DNA of 64,000 bases from Bacteroidota bacterium (GTDB taxonomy: Bacteria; Bacteroidota; Bacteroidia; Chitinophagales; Chitinophagaceae). The notes beneath the pieces were generated by a model. It was not told the origin of the DNA, did not search any database, and saw only the letters and a program-made list of their open reading frames with translations. Shown piece by piece: positions 51,415 through 59,857 of the stretch; within the stretch, counting starts at the first letter, position 1; the number at the start of each line of letters is the position of its first letter. A program made the translations under genes and the position numbers. The stretch spans positions 1 through 64,000 of the forward strand of contig JAEWJK010000009.1 of NCBI GenBank assembly GCA_023386555.1, in the 5' to 3' direction.

Positions 51415-54348
51415 TTGCCATCAAAAAAAACTTCTACAGAAAAGAAGGTGAATGTAAAATCACCGGCTGAAATTACAGGTTCTCAAGAGAAAAATTTACA
51501 AAAGAAAGGAAGCAACATTAGCAATAAAAAATCCCAAAAACCGATTGCTAAAACACCTCTTAAAACCAGCCAGGCTGAAGTGAAAAAAGCTGCGGCAAAA
51601 AAAGTTACTCCCAAAAAAGCAGTTAAAAAAGCAGCTTCCGTTAAATCAGAAACAATTTCACCATCTATTACTGTTGAGTTCAGGCTGAGATTTCATACGA
51701 AATTCGGTCAGTCCATTTTTATCACCGGGAATTCTGAAACGCTTGGTAATTCAGATATTGATAAAGCAATTCCTTTAGAATACCTGGATGATCAGCACTG
51801 GAATGTTACAATCAAATTCCCACTCTCACAAAAAGAGAAGATCAGTTATCAATACCTGTTACGCCAGGAAGATGGAAGTTTCGATTATGATTGGGGGACG
51901 AAATCGATCGAATTACCCTCATTCAATAAAACCTATATCCTTGTAGTTGACTCATGGAATCATGCCGGTTATTTTGAGAATGTATTTTATACAGAGCCGT
52001 TTAAATCTGTGTTGCTCCAAGAACTATCTCATAGCAATAAAAAGACAGCTAAAAATTTTACTCACCGATTTGTTGTAAAAGCTCCTTTGCTCAAACAAAA
52101 CGAAGTAGTGTGCTTACTTGGTAGTGGAAATGCTCTTGGCAACTGGAATACCGCATCTCCTATACTTCTCAATAAAAAAACAGAAGAAGATGCATGGTCA
52201 ATAAATATTGATCTAACAAAACATGATTTTGTAATTGAATACAAGTATGGCGTTTATAATGTTGCGGAAAAGAAATTCATTAGATATGAATCCGGTAAGA
52301 ACAGATTTGTACAGGTAGCGGCAACTGATCAACAGGTTTGTGTTAATGATGGATTTGTTATTTTACCAAACGATATATGGAAAGGTGCCGGTGTTGCTAT
52401 TCCTGTTTTTAGTTTACGAACAGAAAGAAGTTTTGGAGTAGGAGAGTTTACTGATATAAAGTTATTGGTTGATTGGGCAAAGCAATCTGGTTTTAAAATG
52501 ATCCAGTTGCTACCAGTCAATGATACTTCAGCCACACACACCTGGAAAGATTCATATCCTTATGCAGCTATTTCTGCGTTTGCACTTCACCCAATGTTTC
52601 TTGATCTTGCGAAGGCAACGGATGCAAAAAATCAGAAACTATTGCAAAAACTGGAGAGTAAAAGAAAGGAATTAAATGCATCTTCAACGGTAGATTATGC
52701 TGAGGTTATAAAGCAGAAATGGAATTATATTGAACAGATATATCCTTTACAAAAAGCCGTCACTTTTAAAACGGAAGGCTTTAAATCATTCTTCAAAGAC
52801 AATGAACATTGGTTGGTTCCTTATGCAGTATTCTGTTATTTAAAAGATGAATACGGAACTTCGGATTTTAATCAATGGCCTGCACACAACCAATATAATG
52901 AAGCCGATATTTCTTCTTTAGCTAAGGAAGGAAGTGTTGCTCATGATAAGATCAATATTCATTTTTTTGTGCAATATCATTTGCATTTGCAGCTAAAAGA
53001 GGCTACCGAATATGCCCATGCAAATAATATTATTGTAAAAGGTGATATACCAATTGGTGTATATCGTTTTGGTGCTGATGCATGGCAGCAACCAGAATTA
53101 TATCATTTAGATGTTCAGGCCGGAGCACCACCAGATGATTTTGCTGTAAAAGGACAAAACTGGGGTTTCCCAACTTATAACTGGGAAAAAATGAAGCAGG
53201 ATGGTTTTAAATGGTGGAAAGATCGCTTTCACCAGATGAGTTATTATTTTGATGCCTTTAGAATTGATCACATACTGGGCTTCTTCCGTATCTGGAGTAT
53301 TCCTTTAGATGCTGTTGAAGGTATCATGGGTCGTTTTGTTCCTGCAGTACCGGTGGATGTAAAAGAATTCAGCGAAAGAAACATCTATTTCGATTACCTG
53401 CGTTATTGCAGACCATTCATCAACGACCAGGTTTTGAATGAAATGTTTGGACCCCAGACTGCTGAGGTGAAAGAAAAGTATTTGGTTTATGATGGTTTTG
53501 ACCATTATGTGATGAAGGATGAATTTGATACGCAGCGAAAAGTAGAAAAGTATTTTGCTGATAAAGATGATCAGCAATTAAAAGAAGGTTTATTCGATCT
53601 GATCTCTAACGTAATTCTTTTTGAAGAAGAAGGTTCAGGTGGAACAAGATTTCATTTCCGTTTTGGAATGGAGGATACATTATCGTTCAAATATCTGGAT
53701 GCACATACACAGTACCAGTTAAAACAACTGTATGTAAATTACTTCTTTGAAAGACAAGACCATCATTGGGAGATCGAAGCTATGCAGAAGCTTCCTGGTT
53801 TAAAAAGAGCAACGAATATGCTGGTTTGTGGTGAAGATCTTGGTTTGGTGCCTCATTGTGTGCCGAACGTAATGAAGCAGCTTGGAATACTCAGCCTCGA
53901 AATTCAACGAATGCCGAAAGCTGTGAAGAAACAATTCTTCAATCCTGCTGATGCACCTTATTTAAGTGTAGTAACTCCGTCTACACATGATATGAGCACT
54001 GTTCGTAGCTGGTGGGAAGAAGACAGAAGCAACACACAGAAATTCTACAACAACGAATTGCATCAACCTGGTGAAGCTCCTTATTACTGCGAACCATGGA
54101 TCAATAAGGCTATCGTAATGCAACATCTTTATTCACCTGCTATGTGGAGTATATTTCAGTTGCAGGACCTGATGGGAATTGATGCTGATTTAAGAAGAGA
54201 AGATCCATCTGAAGAAAGGATCAATCTTCCTGCTAATCCACAACATTACTGGAATTACAGAATGCATATAACTATTGAAGATCTTTTAAAAGCAGACGCA
54301 TTTAATGCGGAATTGAAAGAACATCTTCAATCAGCCGGAAGGAATTAA
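51415..54348 (+). CDS. malQ: 4-Alpha-glucanotransferase with two CBM20 domains and a Lys/Ala-rich N-terminus
   Basis: 977 residues from TTG 51415 (an in-frame stop is at 51400 and no in-frame ATG exists before the core). Residues 1 to about 80 are Lys/Ala/Ser-rich (VKKAAAKKVTPKKAVKKAAS), then two starch-binding CBM20 domains (about 83-185, VEFRLRFHTKFGQSIFITGN; about 215-315, LLGSGNALGNWN). The GH77 core has the nucleophile region YYFDAFRIDHILGFFRIW, acid/base region CGEDLGLVP and STHDMSTVRSWWEED. This two-CBM20 form resembles plant DPE2-type enzymes acting on maltose and glycogen. The basic N-terminus is unusual. An ATG at 51405 lies in another frame, ten bases upstream and next to an A8 run. 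Confidence 0.9.
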   Translation: MPSKKTSTEKKVNVKSPAEITGSQEKNLQKKGSNISNKKSQKPIAKTPLKTSQAEVKKAAAKKVTPKKAVKKAASVKSETISPSITVEFRLRFHTKFGQSIFITGNSETLGNSDIDKAIPLEYLDDQHWNVTIKFPLSQKEKISYQYLLRQEDGSFDYDWGTKSIELPSFNKTYILVVDSWNHAGYFENVFYTEPFKSVLLQELSHSNKKTAKNFTHRFVVKAPLLKQNEVVCLLGSGNALGNWNTASPILLNKKTEEDAWSINIDLTKHDFVIEYKYGVYNVAEKKFIRYESGKNRFVQVAATDQQVCVNDGFVILPNDIWKGAGVAIPVFSLRTERSFGVGEFTDIKLLVDWAKQSGFKMIQLLPVNDTSATHTWKDSYPYAAISAFALHPMFLDLAKATDAKNQKLLQKLESKRKELNASSTVDYAEVIKQKWNYIEQIYPLQKAVTFKTEGFKSFFKDNEHWLVPYAVFCYLKDEYGTSDFNQWPAHNQYNEADISSLAKEGSVAHDKINIHFFVQYHLHLQLKEATEYAHANNIIVKGDIPIGVYRFGADAWQQPELYHLDVQAGAPPDDFAVKGQNWGFPTYNWEKMKQDGFKWWKDRFHQMSYYFDAFRIDHILGFFRIWSIPLDAVEGIMGRFVPAVPVDVKEFSERNIYFDYLRYCRPFINDQVLNEMFGPQTAEVKEKYLVYDGFDHYVMKDEFDTQRKVEKYFADKDDQQLKEGLFDLISNVILFEEEGSGGTRFHFRFGMEDTLSFKYLDAHTQYQLKQLYVNYFFERQDHHWEIEAMQKLPGLKRATNMLVCGEDLGLVPHCVPNVMKQLGILSLEIQRMPKAVKKQFFNPADAPYLSVVTPSTHDMSTVRSWWEEDRSNTQKFYNNELHQPGEAPYYCEPWINKAIVMQHLYSPAMWSIFQLQDLMGIDADLRREDPSEERINLPANPQHYWNYRMHITIEDLLKADAFNAELKEHLQSAGRN

Positions 54349-54353
54349 ATTCT

Positions 54354-54378
54354 AAGCCATCTTTGTGATGGCTTTTTT
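54354..54378 (+). terminator. Terminator after malQ
   Basis: An 8-bp stem AAGCCATC / GATGGCTT followed by a T run. Confidence 0.8.
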
Positions 54379-54399
54379 ATTTTAACAGATCATTTAATG

Positions 54400-54455
54400 A
54401 ACCTGTCAGGTTAATGGTCCAAACATCTAGCATAATTACTCAAACCTGACAGGTT
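54400..54455. repeat. Paired palindromes AACCTG(T/A)CAGGTT, second pair
   Basis: AACCTGTCAGGTT (54400-54412) and AACCTGACAGGTT (54443-54455), 43 bases apart between malQ and the epimerase gene. Both pairs in the window have the T-centred member first. Confidence 0.75.
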
Positions 54456-54469
54456 ATTAATTTTATACT

Positions 54470-55510
54470 TTGAAGCTTAGATATAAAACATTCGAATTTC
54501 CTTTTGTACACCCGTTCACTATTTCCGGTGGCAGAACAAAAACACATCAGCCAACATTGGTTGTTGAGCTCTCGTTAGGACCATTTAAAGGCTATGGAGA
54601 AGCTCCTGCAATAAAGTATTATAACATCACTACTGAGCAGATGGTTGCTGATCTTGAGCGAAAGAAAATGTTTGTTGAGAAGTTTGCTTTCACTCATCCT
54701 GACCGTTACTGGCATTACCTGCATCATTTGTATCCTGCAAATCCTTTTCTTGTTTGTGCATTGGATATGGCTGCCTGGGATATGTACGGAAAAATGCAAC
54801 AGAAACCATTATATGAGATCTGGGAAACAGAATGGAAAAATGATGTGCTGACTGATTATACAATTGGTATAGATACTATTGATAAGATGGTGGAAAAGAT
54901 GAAAACAAAACCATGGCCAATCTATAAGATAAAATTAGGAACACCCGAAGACATAAAGATCGTTGAAGCTTTACGTGAACATACAGATGCAGTTTTAAGA
55001 GTAGATGCCAATGCAGGATGGACATTAGATGAAGCTCTTGTATTGATACCTCAACTGGCAGCACTTGGAGTGGAGTTGGTTGAACAACCTTTGGCTAAAG
55101 ACAATTGGGAAGGAATGAAAGTATTGTTTAAGCAATCATCTTTACCGCTAATTGCAGACGAGAGTTGTGTGTTTGAAAATGATGTTGAAAAATGCCATCA
55201 GCATTTTCATGGTATCAATATTAAACTAACGAAGTGCAGCGGACCAACACCTGCATTGAGAATGATTGAACAAGCACGATCATTGGGTATGAAAGTGATG
55301 ATGGGAAGCATGAACGAATCAACAATTGGATCTGCGGCTATTGCTCATTTTTTGCCGCAGTTAGATTATATTGATTGTGATGGCCCATTGTTATTAGCAG
55401 AAGATATTGCTAACGGCCTTATTATTGAAAACGGAAGAGTATCTATTACCAATAATGCCGGATTAGGAGTTGAAATTGATGACCAAAGATTTGAACGTAC
55501 AAGTGAGTGA
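54470..55510 (+). CDS. Dipeptide epimerase (L-Ala-D/L-Glu epimerase type, enolase superfamily)
   Basis: 346 residues from TTG 54470; a stop lies 12 bases upstream and KLRYKTFEFPFVHPFTISGG is the family's natural start. Enolase-superfamily, MLE-group residues: catalytic Lys in IYKIKLG (KxK), metal ligands in LRVDANAGW, ELVEQPL and LIADESC, second Lys in INIKLTKCSG, and GSMNESTIGSAA. Family members epimerise L-Ala-D-Glu or related dipeptides released from peptidoglycan. The exact dipeptide is not predictable. The last codons and the TGA stop (55508-55510) lie within a dispersed repeat copy. Confidence 0.88.
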   Translation: MKLRYKTFEFPFVHPFTISGGRTKTHQPTLVVELSLGPFKGYGEAPAIKYYNITTEQMVADLERKKMFVEKFAFTHPDRYWHYLHHLYPANPFLVCALDMAAWDMYGKMQQKPLYEIWETEWKNDVLTDYTIGIDTIDKMVEKMKTKPWPIYKIKLGTPEDIKIVEALREHTDAVLRVDANAGWTLDEALVLIPQLAALGVELVEQPLAKDNWEGMKVLFKQSSLPLIADESCVFENDVEKCHQHFHGINIKLTKCSGPTPALRMIEQARSLGMKVMMGSMNESTIGSAAIAHFLPQLDYIDCDGPLLLAEDIANGLIIENGRVSITNNAGLGVEIDDQRFERTSE

Positions 55511-55533
55511 CACAAGAGGTGATGCCATGAAAA
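55496..55533 (+). repeat. Dispersed dyad repeat, copy 10 (GTGACAC form), supplies a stop codon
   Basis: GTACAAGTGAGTGACACAAG then AGGTGATGCCATGAAA. The TGA inside GAGTGACAC is the stop of the epimerase gene. Confidence 0.75.
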
Positions 55534-55550
55534 ACTGAAGTTCGTTAAAT

Positions 55551-55578
55551 AAAAAAGCCAGTCTGGAAAGACCGGCTT
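55551..55578 (-). terminator. Terminator of the TonB-type gene
   Basis: The stem AAGCCAGTCT / AGACCGGCTT (one mismatch) has a GGAA loop; on the minus strand it is followed by a T run. Confidence 0.65.
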
Positions 55579-55602
55579 GCTCATATAATCCAAAACTAAC
55601 TG

Positions 55603-56484
55603 TTAACCGTTTAATTTAAAGTCGAACATTAATGTTCCTCTTTGTTCTTCTTTACCTGCTGTAAACTTTATTTGTTTGGCTTTCCTAATCGCAATACTTC
55701 TAATATTTGCATTGGTTGTAGTTGTTCCTTTTGTACTTACCGTTGCACTAATTACATTACCAGCTTCGTTCACCACAACATCAACTGCAACAACTGCATT
55801 CTGGTTGAACTCATCTTCAAATGAATAACTTCCAGTGATCCTTCTTCCATCTAAACCGTTTTTTATACGAATTCCACCATTTCCTCTTCCATCACCTGTA
55901 TAACTATCACTGTTCGGATCACCACCAGGTTTTCCCTGGTCACCTTTACCACCAGCTATTCCCTGGTTGCTACCTTTGTAATAACTATCGGCACCATTAC
56001 CACCAGTTCCTGTTGCACCAGGTGAAGTTTTACCATTAAACACTGCTTTCGGTTTTGGCGGTGCAGGAGTTGGATTGGTAACAGGTTTGGTGACAGAAGC
56101 TGCTACTTTAGTTGCCTCTGTAGGTTTTGTGTTTACATTCTTAACGTCATTCTTTACCACAGGTACATCAGAGTCAGCATCATCCGGTGCATCATCTCCT
56201 GCATTGTTCATTGCAGTCTGTGGAGGTGCTGAATTGGCTTCCGGTGCAGGATCACCAGGTAACAACGGCTGATCTGTTCCGAAACCAGTCTCATCAGTAC
56301 CAAGGTTCACTTCAATACCTTGTAACTCTAACGGAGGATCAGGATTTGCAATCTGGGGTAACTGCCACGAAACAAGAAACAGGAAGATAGCTAGTGCAAC
56401 AATAATGGCAGCAGTATAAGCTCCTGCCTTCATATTCTTTTGTTGTTCGAACTGGTCTACTGTCATGAAATAAGATTGTGCCAT
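55603..56484 (-). CDS. TonB-type energy transducer
   Basis: 293 residues from ATG 56484; the open frame extends 51 codons further, but only through repeat copy 11 and its surroundings. A short cytoplasmic start (MAQSYFMTVDQFEQQKN) precedes one membrane helix (AAIIVALAIFLFLVSW, about 25-40). The middle is Pro/Asn/Asp-rich and then Gly-rich (GGKGDQGKPGG). The C-terminal domain (GRRITGSYSFEDEFNQN, VAVDVVVNEAGNVISATVS, IRSIAIRKAKQIKF) is a TonB/TolA-like fold. It presumably couples inner-membrane proton flow to outer-membrane transport, but no exbB/exbD genes adjoin it. Confidence 0.78.
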   Translation of the reverse strand: MAQSYFMTVDQFEQQKNMKAGAYTAAIIVALAIFLFLVSWQLPQIANPDPPLELQGIEVNLGTDETGFGTDQPLLPGDPAPEANSAPPQTAMNNAGDDAPDDADSDVPVVKNDVKNVNTKPTEATKVAASVTKPVTNPTPAPPKPKAVFNGKTSPGATGTGGNGADSYYKGSNQGIAGGKGDQGKPGGDPNSDSYTGDGRGNGGIRIKNGLDGRRITGSYSFEDEFNQNAVVAVDVVVNEAGNVISATVSTKGTTTTNANIRSIAIRKAKQIKFTAGKEEQRGTLMFDFKLNG

Positions 56485-56613
56485 AGCAAAGTATATATTA
56501 TACAGTAACGATGAGATAGATGTGGAAATTACATAATAGCTTACCGCTGTTTTGTTAAAACACATTGCATTTGTGGATAACTGAAAGAAGTTTGGGGCAT
56601 GAGCGACAGTATT

Positions 56614-56684
56614 GCTATGAAACATCTTGCGTCGCATCTTTCCGACTTAATGTCGGAATCCCGATTTTACATCGGGACTTGTAC
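56614..56684 (-). repeat. Dispersed dyad repeat, copy 11, with nested double hairpin
   Basis: The plus strand reads GCTATGAAACATCTTGCGTC, then GCATC, then hairpins TTCCGAC/GTCGGAA (56640-56646 / 56652-56658) and TCCCGAT/ATCGGGA (56659-56665 / 56671-56677), then CTTGTAC. It is the reverse complement arrangement of copy 1 (848-916). The rest of the 292-bp gap shows no other element. Confidence 0.8.
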
Positions 56685-56776
56685 TGTGAAAATTAATTCA
56701 GCAGAAAAAACAAGTTGTCTTATGGAATTTAAAAGTCCATGCATCACAGCTGAACACCTTCACCAAATCTTAACAT

Positions 56777-56980
56777 ATGCGAATCTATCATAACATCCTG
56801 CAGACCAGCATTATCATCCTGGTTATCGGTTTCAACAGTTACATTATTGGCAACGCTATTCGTTTAGAAAGTGGCTGGGCCATTTTAGGATCGATGGCAA
56901 GCCTGGGTGCATTGGTTTATTGCATTCACCTGTTTAAAAAACTGAATGAGCTTGATACAGAAGAACAGGACAGTTATTGA
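56777..56980 (+). CDS. Small two-helix membrane protein, unknown
   Basis: 67 residues with two hydrophobic helices (ILQTSIIILVIGFNSYIIGN at about 7-26, and WAILGSMASLGALVYCIHLF at about 34-53) and a charged, acidic end (KKLNELDTEEQDSY). No family recognised. It is probably real because of coherent topology and a proper ATG. It overlaps the end of the convergent gene by seven bases. Confidence 0.55.
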   Translation: MRIYHNILQTSIIILVIGFNSYIIGNAIRLESGWAILGSMASLGALVYCIHLFKKLNELDTEEQDSY

Positions 56981-57492
56981 GCAACACTATATTGTTCAAT
57001 TTTTTTCTTCAGCCAGCTATCCTTAACCGGTATCATCCAGTTATTTAATAACTCTTTTTTATTATTTACAAGATTATTGAAGTATATCGTATCGGGAGTG
57101 ATGAAGTTATTTTCAACTGCATATTTCAATTGATTCAAAGGCAGCATCTGAATTTTATCCTTAATAACAAAGGCAAGAAACTCTCTATCGAACATGTTCA
57201 CTTTAAACTTCTGCTCAATTTCTTTCACTACTCTTACTGAACTGTCAGTGCTGCATCCACTAACACCTGTAGCAGTTTCATCAGCAATAAAAACAAGAAA
57301 TTGTCCGAACAACAGGTTCGCATAACCTTTTATCGGTGCACCATGACTATTCCACTTACCGATAAAATCTTCCAGCATTTCTTCTATCTCAAGTGCTTCA
57401 CTTAAAAAGAACAAACGATTACTCTGATAGATCCAAACCCTGGAGTTTTCATTAAAATCTTCCGGAATTAAATGCTGGTATGCTACATTCAT
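56974..57492 (-). CDS. Conserved Bacteroidetes protein of unknown function
   Basis: 172 residues, soluble, no signal peptide. Notable blocks are RVWIYQSNRLFFLSEALEIE, GKWNSHGAPIKGYANLLFGQ, ADETATGVSGCSTDSSVRVV, FVIKDKIQMLPLNQL and NWMIPVKDSWLKKKI. The GVSGCSTDSS motif looks like a conserved functional site (Cys, Ser, Asp). From memory, relatives are sometimes labelled ABC transporter ATPase, but there is no Walker motif here, so that label is not supported. It diverges from the membrane protein at 57512 by 19 bp. Confidence 0.65.
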   Translation of the reverse strand: MNVAYQHLIPEDFNENSRVWIYQSNRLFFLSEALEIEEMLEDFIGKWNSHGAPIKGYANLLFGQFLVFIADETATGVSGCSTDSSVRVVKEIEQKFKVNMFDREFLAFVIKDKIQMLPLNQLKYAVENNFITPDTIYFNNLVNNKKELLNNWMIPVKDSWLKKKIEQYSVAQ

Positions 57493-57511
57493 GGTGCAAA
57501 GTTAACACAAC

Positions 57512-58297
57512 ATGGATCAACAAACCAGGATAGGAGGCACTTACATCTCTGCCATTCTATTATTTATGATTGCTTTTATATTTTTCTGTTTTGGCATTGG
57601 ATTAATGTTCAGTTTTCCGGATATATTGTCTTTGGGAGGAGTTGTTTCTTTAGTATTTGCAGGTGTATTCATTTATTCCGGTATAAAAAACCTGAACGAT
57701 GCTAAAAACTTTGATAGGGATGCGGCTTTACAGATCAAAGCATCTATGAATGCCAGTGAAAATAAAATAGGTGGTGGCAATGAGAGAACAGCTGATACTT
57801 CAATCAGTAATGATGAAGTGTTGATATTAGGCCGTTGGCAGTATTCAAAAGAAGAATGGAGCAGGTTTATGAAATGGGAGAGCAGCAGAAGAAAATCAAG
57901 TATAATGATAGAGGCAATTATGCTCACTGTTCTGGGTTCAATTACACTAAAAATTCTACGCACTACAAGCTGGTTAGAAGCAATATTGATCAGTGTGGCA
58001 TTTTCAATTATCTATTGGCTTGGAAAATCTTATATAGCCAAGAATGCAATTGGTAAAGCTGAGAACAATCATGTGACTATTACCAATCGTGCGGTAATTA
58101 TTAATGGAAAAGTAAACTCCTTTAGGGATAATTTATACTGGTTGAAAAAAGTAGAATTGATACAGGAACAGAACATCAATGTTCTTGAATTTGTTTATGA
58201 ATGGAATACCAGAAAAGGCATTACTTCAGAAGAGATACGTGTGCCTGTTCCAACAAATAAAATGGAAGAAGCTACAGAACTGATTACTCGGTTCTAA
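57512..58297 (+). CDS. Four-helix membrane protein, unknown
   Basis: 261 residues. Two N-terminal helices (ISAILLFMIAFIFFCFGIGL, SLGGVVSLVFAGVFIYSG), a loop of about 75 residues, two more helices near 130-170 (IEAIMLTVLGSITLKIL, AILISVAFSIIYWLG), then a soluble 90-residue domain of beta-rich character (NHVTITNRAVIINGKVNSFR, INVLEFVYEW). That last part resembles small PH-like or DUF domains attached to membrane proteins. No family identified. Its stop overlaps the convergent CCG-domain gene by four bases. Confidence 0.6.
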   Translation: MDQQTRIGGTYISAILLFMIAFIFFCFGIGLMFSFPDILSLGGVVSLVFAGVFIYSGIKNLNDAKNFDRDAALQIKASMNASENKIGGGNERTADTSISNDEVLILGRWQYSKEEWSRFMKWESSRRKSSIMIEAIMLTVLGSITLKILRTTSWLEAILISVAFSIIYWLGKSYIAKNAIGKAENNHVTITNRAVIINGKVNSFRDNLYWLKKVELIQEQNINVLEFVYEWNTRKGITSEEIRVPVPTNKMEEATELITRF

Positions 58298-59073
58298 GCC
58301 ATACTTGCTGCTACAATTTCTGCAATGTCTAAAACAGCTACTTCATTTTCTTTTTCCCTGTTCTTTACTCCATCAGTTAGCATTGTATTACAAAACGGAC
58401 AAGCTGCAGCGATAACATTTGGAGTTACACCAAGTGCTTCATCAGCTCTTTCAATATTAATTCTCTTATCCCCTGGTTCTTCTTCTTTAAACATATTTGC
58501 ACCACCGGCACCACAACAAAGTCCGTTCTTTTTGCAACGTTTCATTTCAACCAACTCTGCATCCAAGGCTTCTAATACTTTCCTGGGAGCTTCATAAATT
58601 CCATTGGCTCTTCCTAAATAACAGCTATCATGGTACGTTATCTTTTTGCCTTTGAATTCTGCAGCATCTTTCAATTTGATTCGTCCTTCATTGATCAATT
58701 CCTGCAATAAAACAGTATGATGAATCACTTCATAATTGCCGCCTAATTCAGGATACTCATTCTTAAAAATATTAAAGCAATGCGGACAGGCAGTAACGAT
58801 CTTTTTGATGCCGTATCCATTTAATATCTGGATGTTATTATAAGCCATCATCTGGAACAGAAATTCATTGCCGGCTCTTCTGGCAGGATCTCCGGTACAG
58901 GCTTCTTCTTTACCAAGTATTGCGAATTTAATCCCCACTTTTGTAAGTATAGTAGCAAAGGCTTTTGTTATTTTTTGTGCTCTCTGATCATAACTACCTG
59001 AACATCCAACCCAAAATAAAACTTCCGGAGTTTCGCCGTTTGACATCATCTCAGCCATAGTAGGAACATGCAT
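58294..59073 (-). CDS. CCG-domain (Fe-S)-binding protein, HdrB/GlpC-like
   Basis: 259 residues with two cysteine-rich CCG domains: the first includes WVGCSGSYDQR and EACTGDPARRAGNE plus ACPHCFN; the second HDSCYLGR, GLCCGAGGANMF and AACPFCNTML. Such domains bind an unusual Fe-S cluster or zinc in heterodisulfide reductase subunit B, GlpC and LutA-type proteins. There is no ferredoxin domain in this chain, so an electron-donating partner must lie elsewhere. Bacteroidetes often have it as part of a two-gene Fe-S oxidoreductase unit; the partner is not in this window. The substrate is unknown. Confidence 0.82.
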   Translation of the reverse strand: MHVPTMAEMMSNGETPEVLFWVGCSGSYDQRAQKITKAFATILTKVGIKFAILGKEEACTGDPARRAGNEFLFQMMAYNNIQILNGYGIKKIVTACPHCFNIFKNEYPELGGNYEVIHHTVLLQELINEGRIKLKDAAEFKGKKITYHDSCYLGRANGIYEAPRKVLEALDAELVEMKRCKKNGLCCGAGGANMFKEEEPGDKRINIERADEALGVTPNVIAAACPFCNTMLTDGVKNREKENEVAVLDIAEIVAASMA

Positions 59074-59200
59074 AATCAGTCGTTTAGATCAAAAGTATGG
59101 AACAAAAGGATTGATTGATACTTGATTGTTGTTTTCCACACATTCTGTTAGCATTTTTTGGCATAGGATTTAACCATTATGTATGGACGTAAAACAATAG

Positions 59201-59824
59201 ATGATGAAAAAGATTGTGCTGGCAGGTTTAGTGATGTTCTTTGCTTTTAATACACAAGCCCAGGTTTTTAAGAAAGGCGAAAGTGTTGAAATAAACAAAC
59301 ATCTTAATGACGATGGTGAATTTGCATGGGTTACAGGGAATATAGCAGATGTAGATATTGAAAAGAAAGAATACACCATCAAAACAAAAGAAAAGCAGAC
59401 ATATAGAATACCTTTTGCAAAAGAAGAACGTTGGATGAGAAAACAGCTTCAGCCATTAACCTCAGCAATGATGGTTAAAGATGTAAGTATGAGTTGTTCT
59501 CCAACTGCAGACATTGTAAAACAAAAAATCAAAGAAGAGTTTGATGCAGATTTTTCAGAGTATGACAGTATAACAATAACTTATAATAATATCCAGTCAT
59601 TAGAAAGTTATAAGAATACTGATGCAAGTTTCGGTAAAATAGACAGCGATGTTCACCCTTTTGAAGTTGATTTTACAGTAAGACTTGTAAGTAGTAATAG
59701 CGATGGAACTCAGCGAAAGATCAACTGGCAGTTCAAAAGAAAATACTTACTACATCAGAATATGAGAGGTAAATGCAGTTTGTCAATGGCAGAAAAAGAA
59801 GATAATCTTTTGAGTAGTATTTAA
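59201..59824 (+). CDS. Secreted protein, unknown function
   Basis: 207 residues; signal peptide MMKKIVLAGLVMFFAFNTQA, then Q (ATG 59204 is an equally good start). The mature N-terminus (FKKGESVEINKHLNDDGEFA, ADVDIEKKEYTIKTKEKQTY) resembles a small SH3-like barrel seen in Bacteroidetes secreted proteins; the rest alternates strands and a helix with two cysteines (SMSCSP, GKCSL) that could form a disulfide. No enzyme motif. It is followed by a strong bidirectional terminator. Confidence 0.62.
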   Translation: MMKKIVLAGLVMFFAFNTQAQVFKKGESVEINKHLNDDGEFAWVTGNIADVDIEKKEYTIKTKEKQTYRIPFAKEERWMRKQLQPLTSAMMVKDVSMSCSPTADIVKQKIKEEFDADFSEYDSITITYNNIQSLESYKNTDASFGKIDSDVHPFEVDFTVRLVSSNSDGTQRKINWQFKRKYLLHQNMRGKCSLSMAEKEDNLLSSI

Positions 59825-59828
59825 ATTT

Positions 59829-59856
59829 AAAAAGCTCCAAGTTATGGAGCTTTTTT
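59829..59856. terminator. Bidirectional terminator
   Basis: The stem AAAAAGCTCCA / TGGAGCTTTTT has a 5-base loop and lies between convergent genes. Confidence 0.85.
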
Positions 59857-59857
59857 A

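Noticed and set aside
56485..56637. Longer N-terminus for the TonB-type protein
   Set aside because: It would be coded largely by a repeat with hairpins; the cytoplasmic start plus membrane helix is complete from ATG 56484.
56974..57492. ABC transporter ATPase label
   Set aside because: No Walker A, Walker B or ABC signature is present in the 172 residues.
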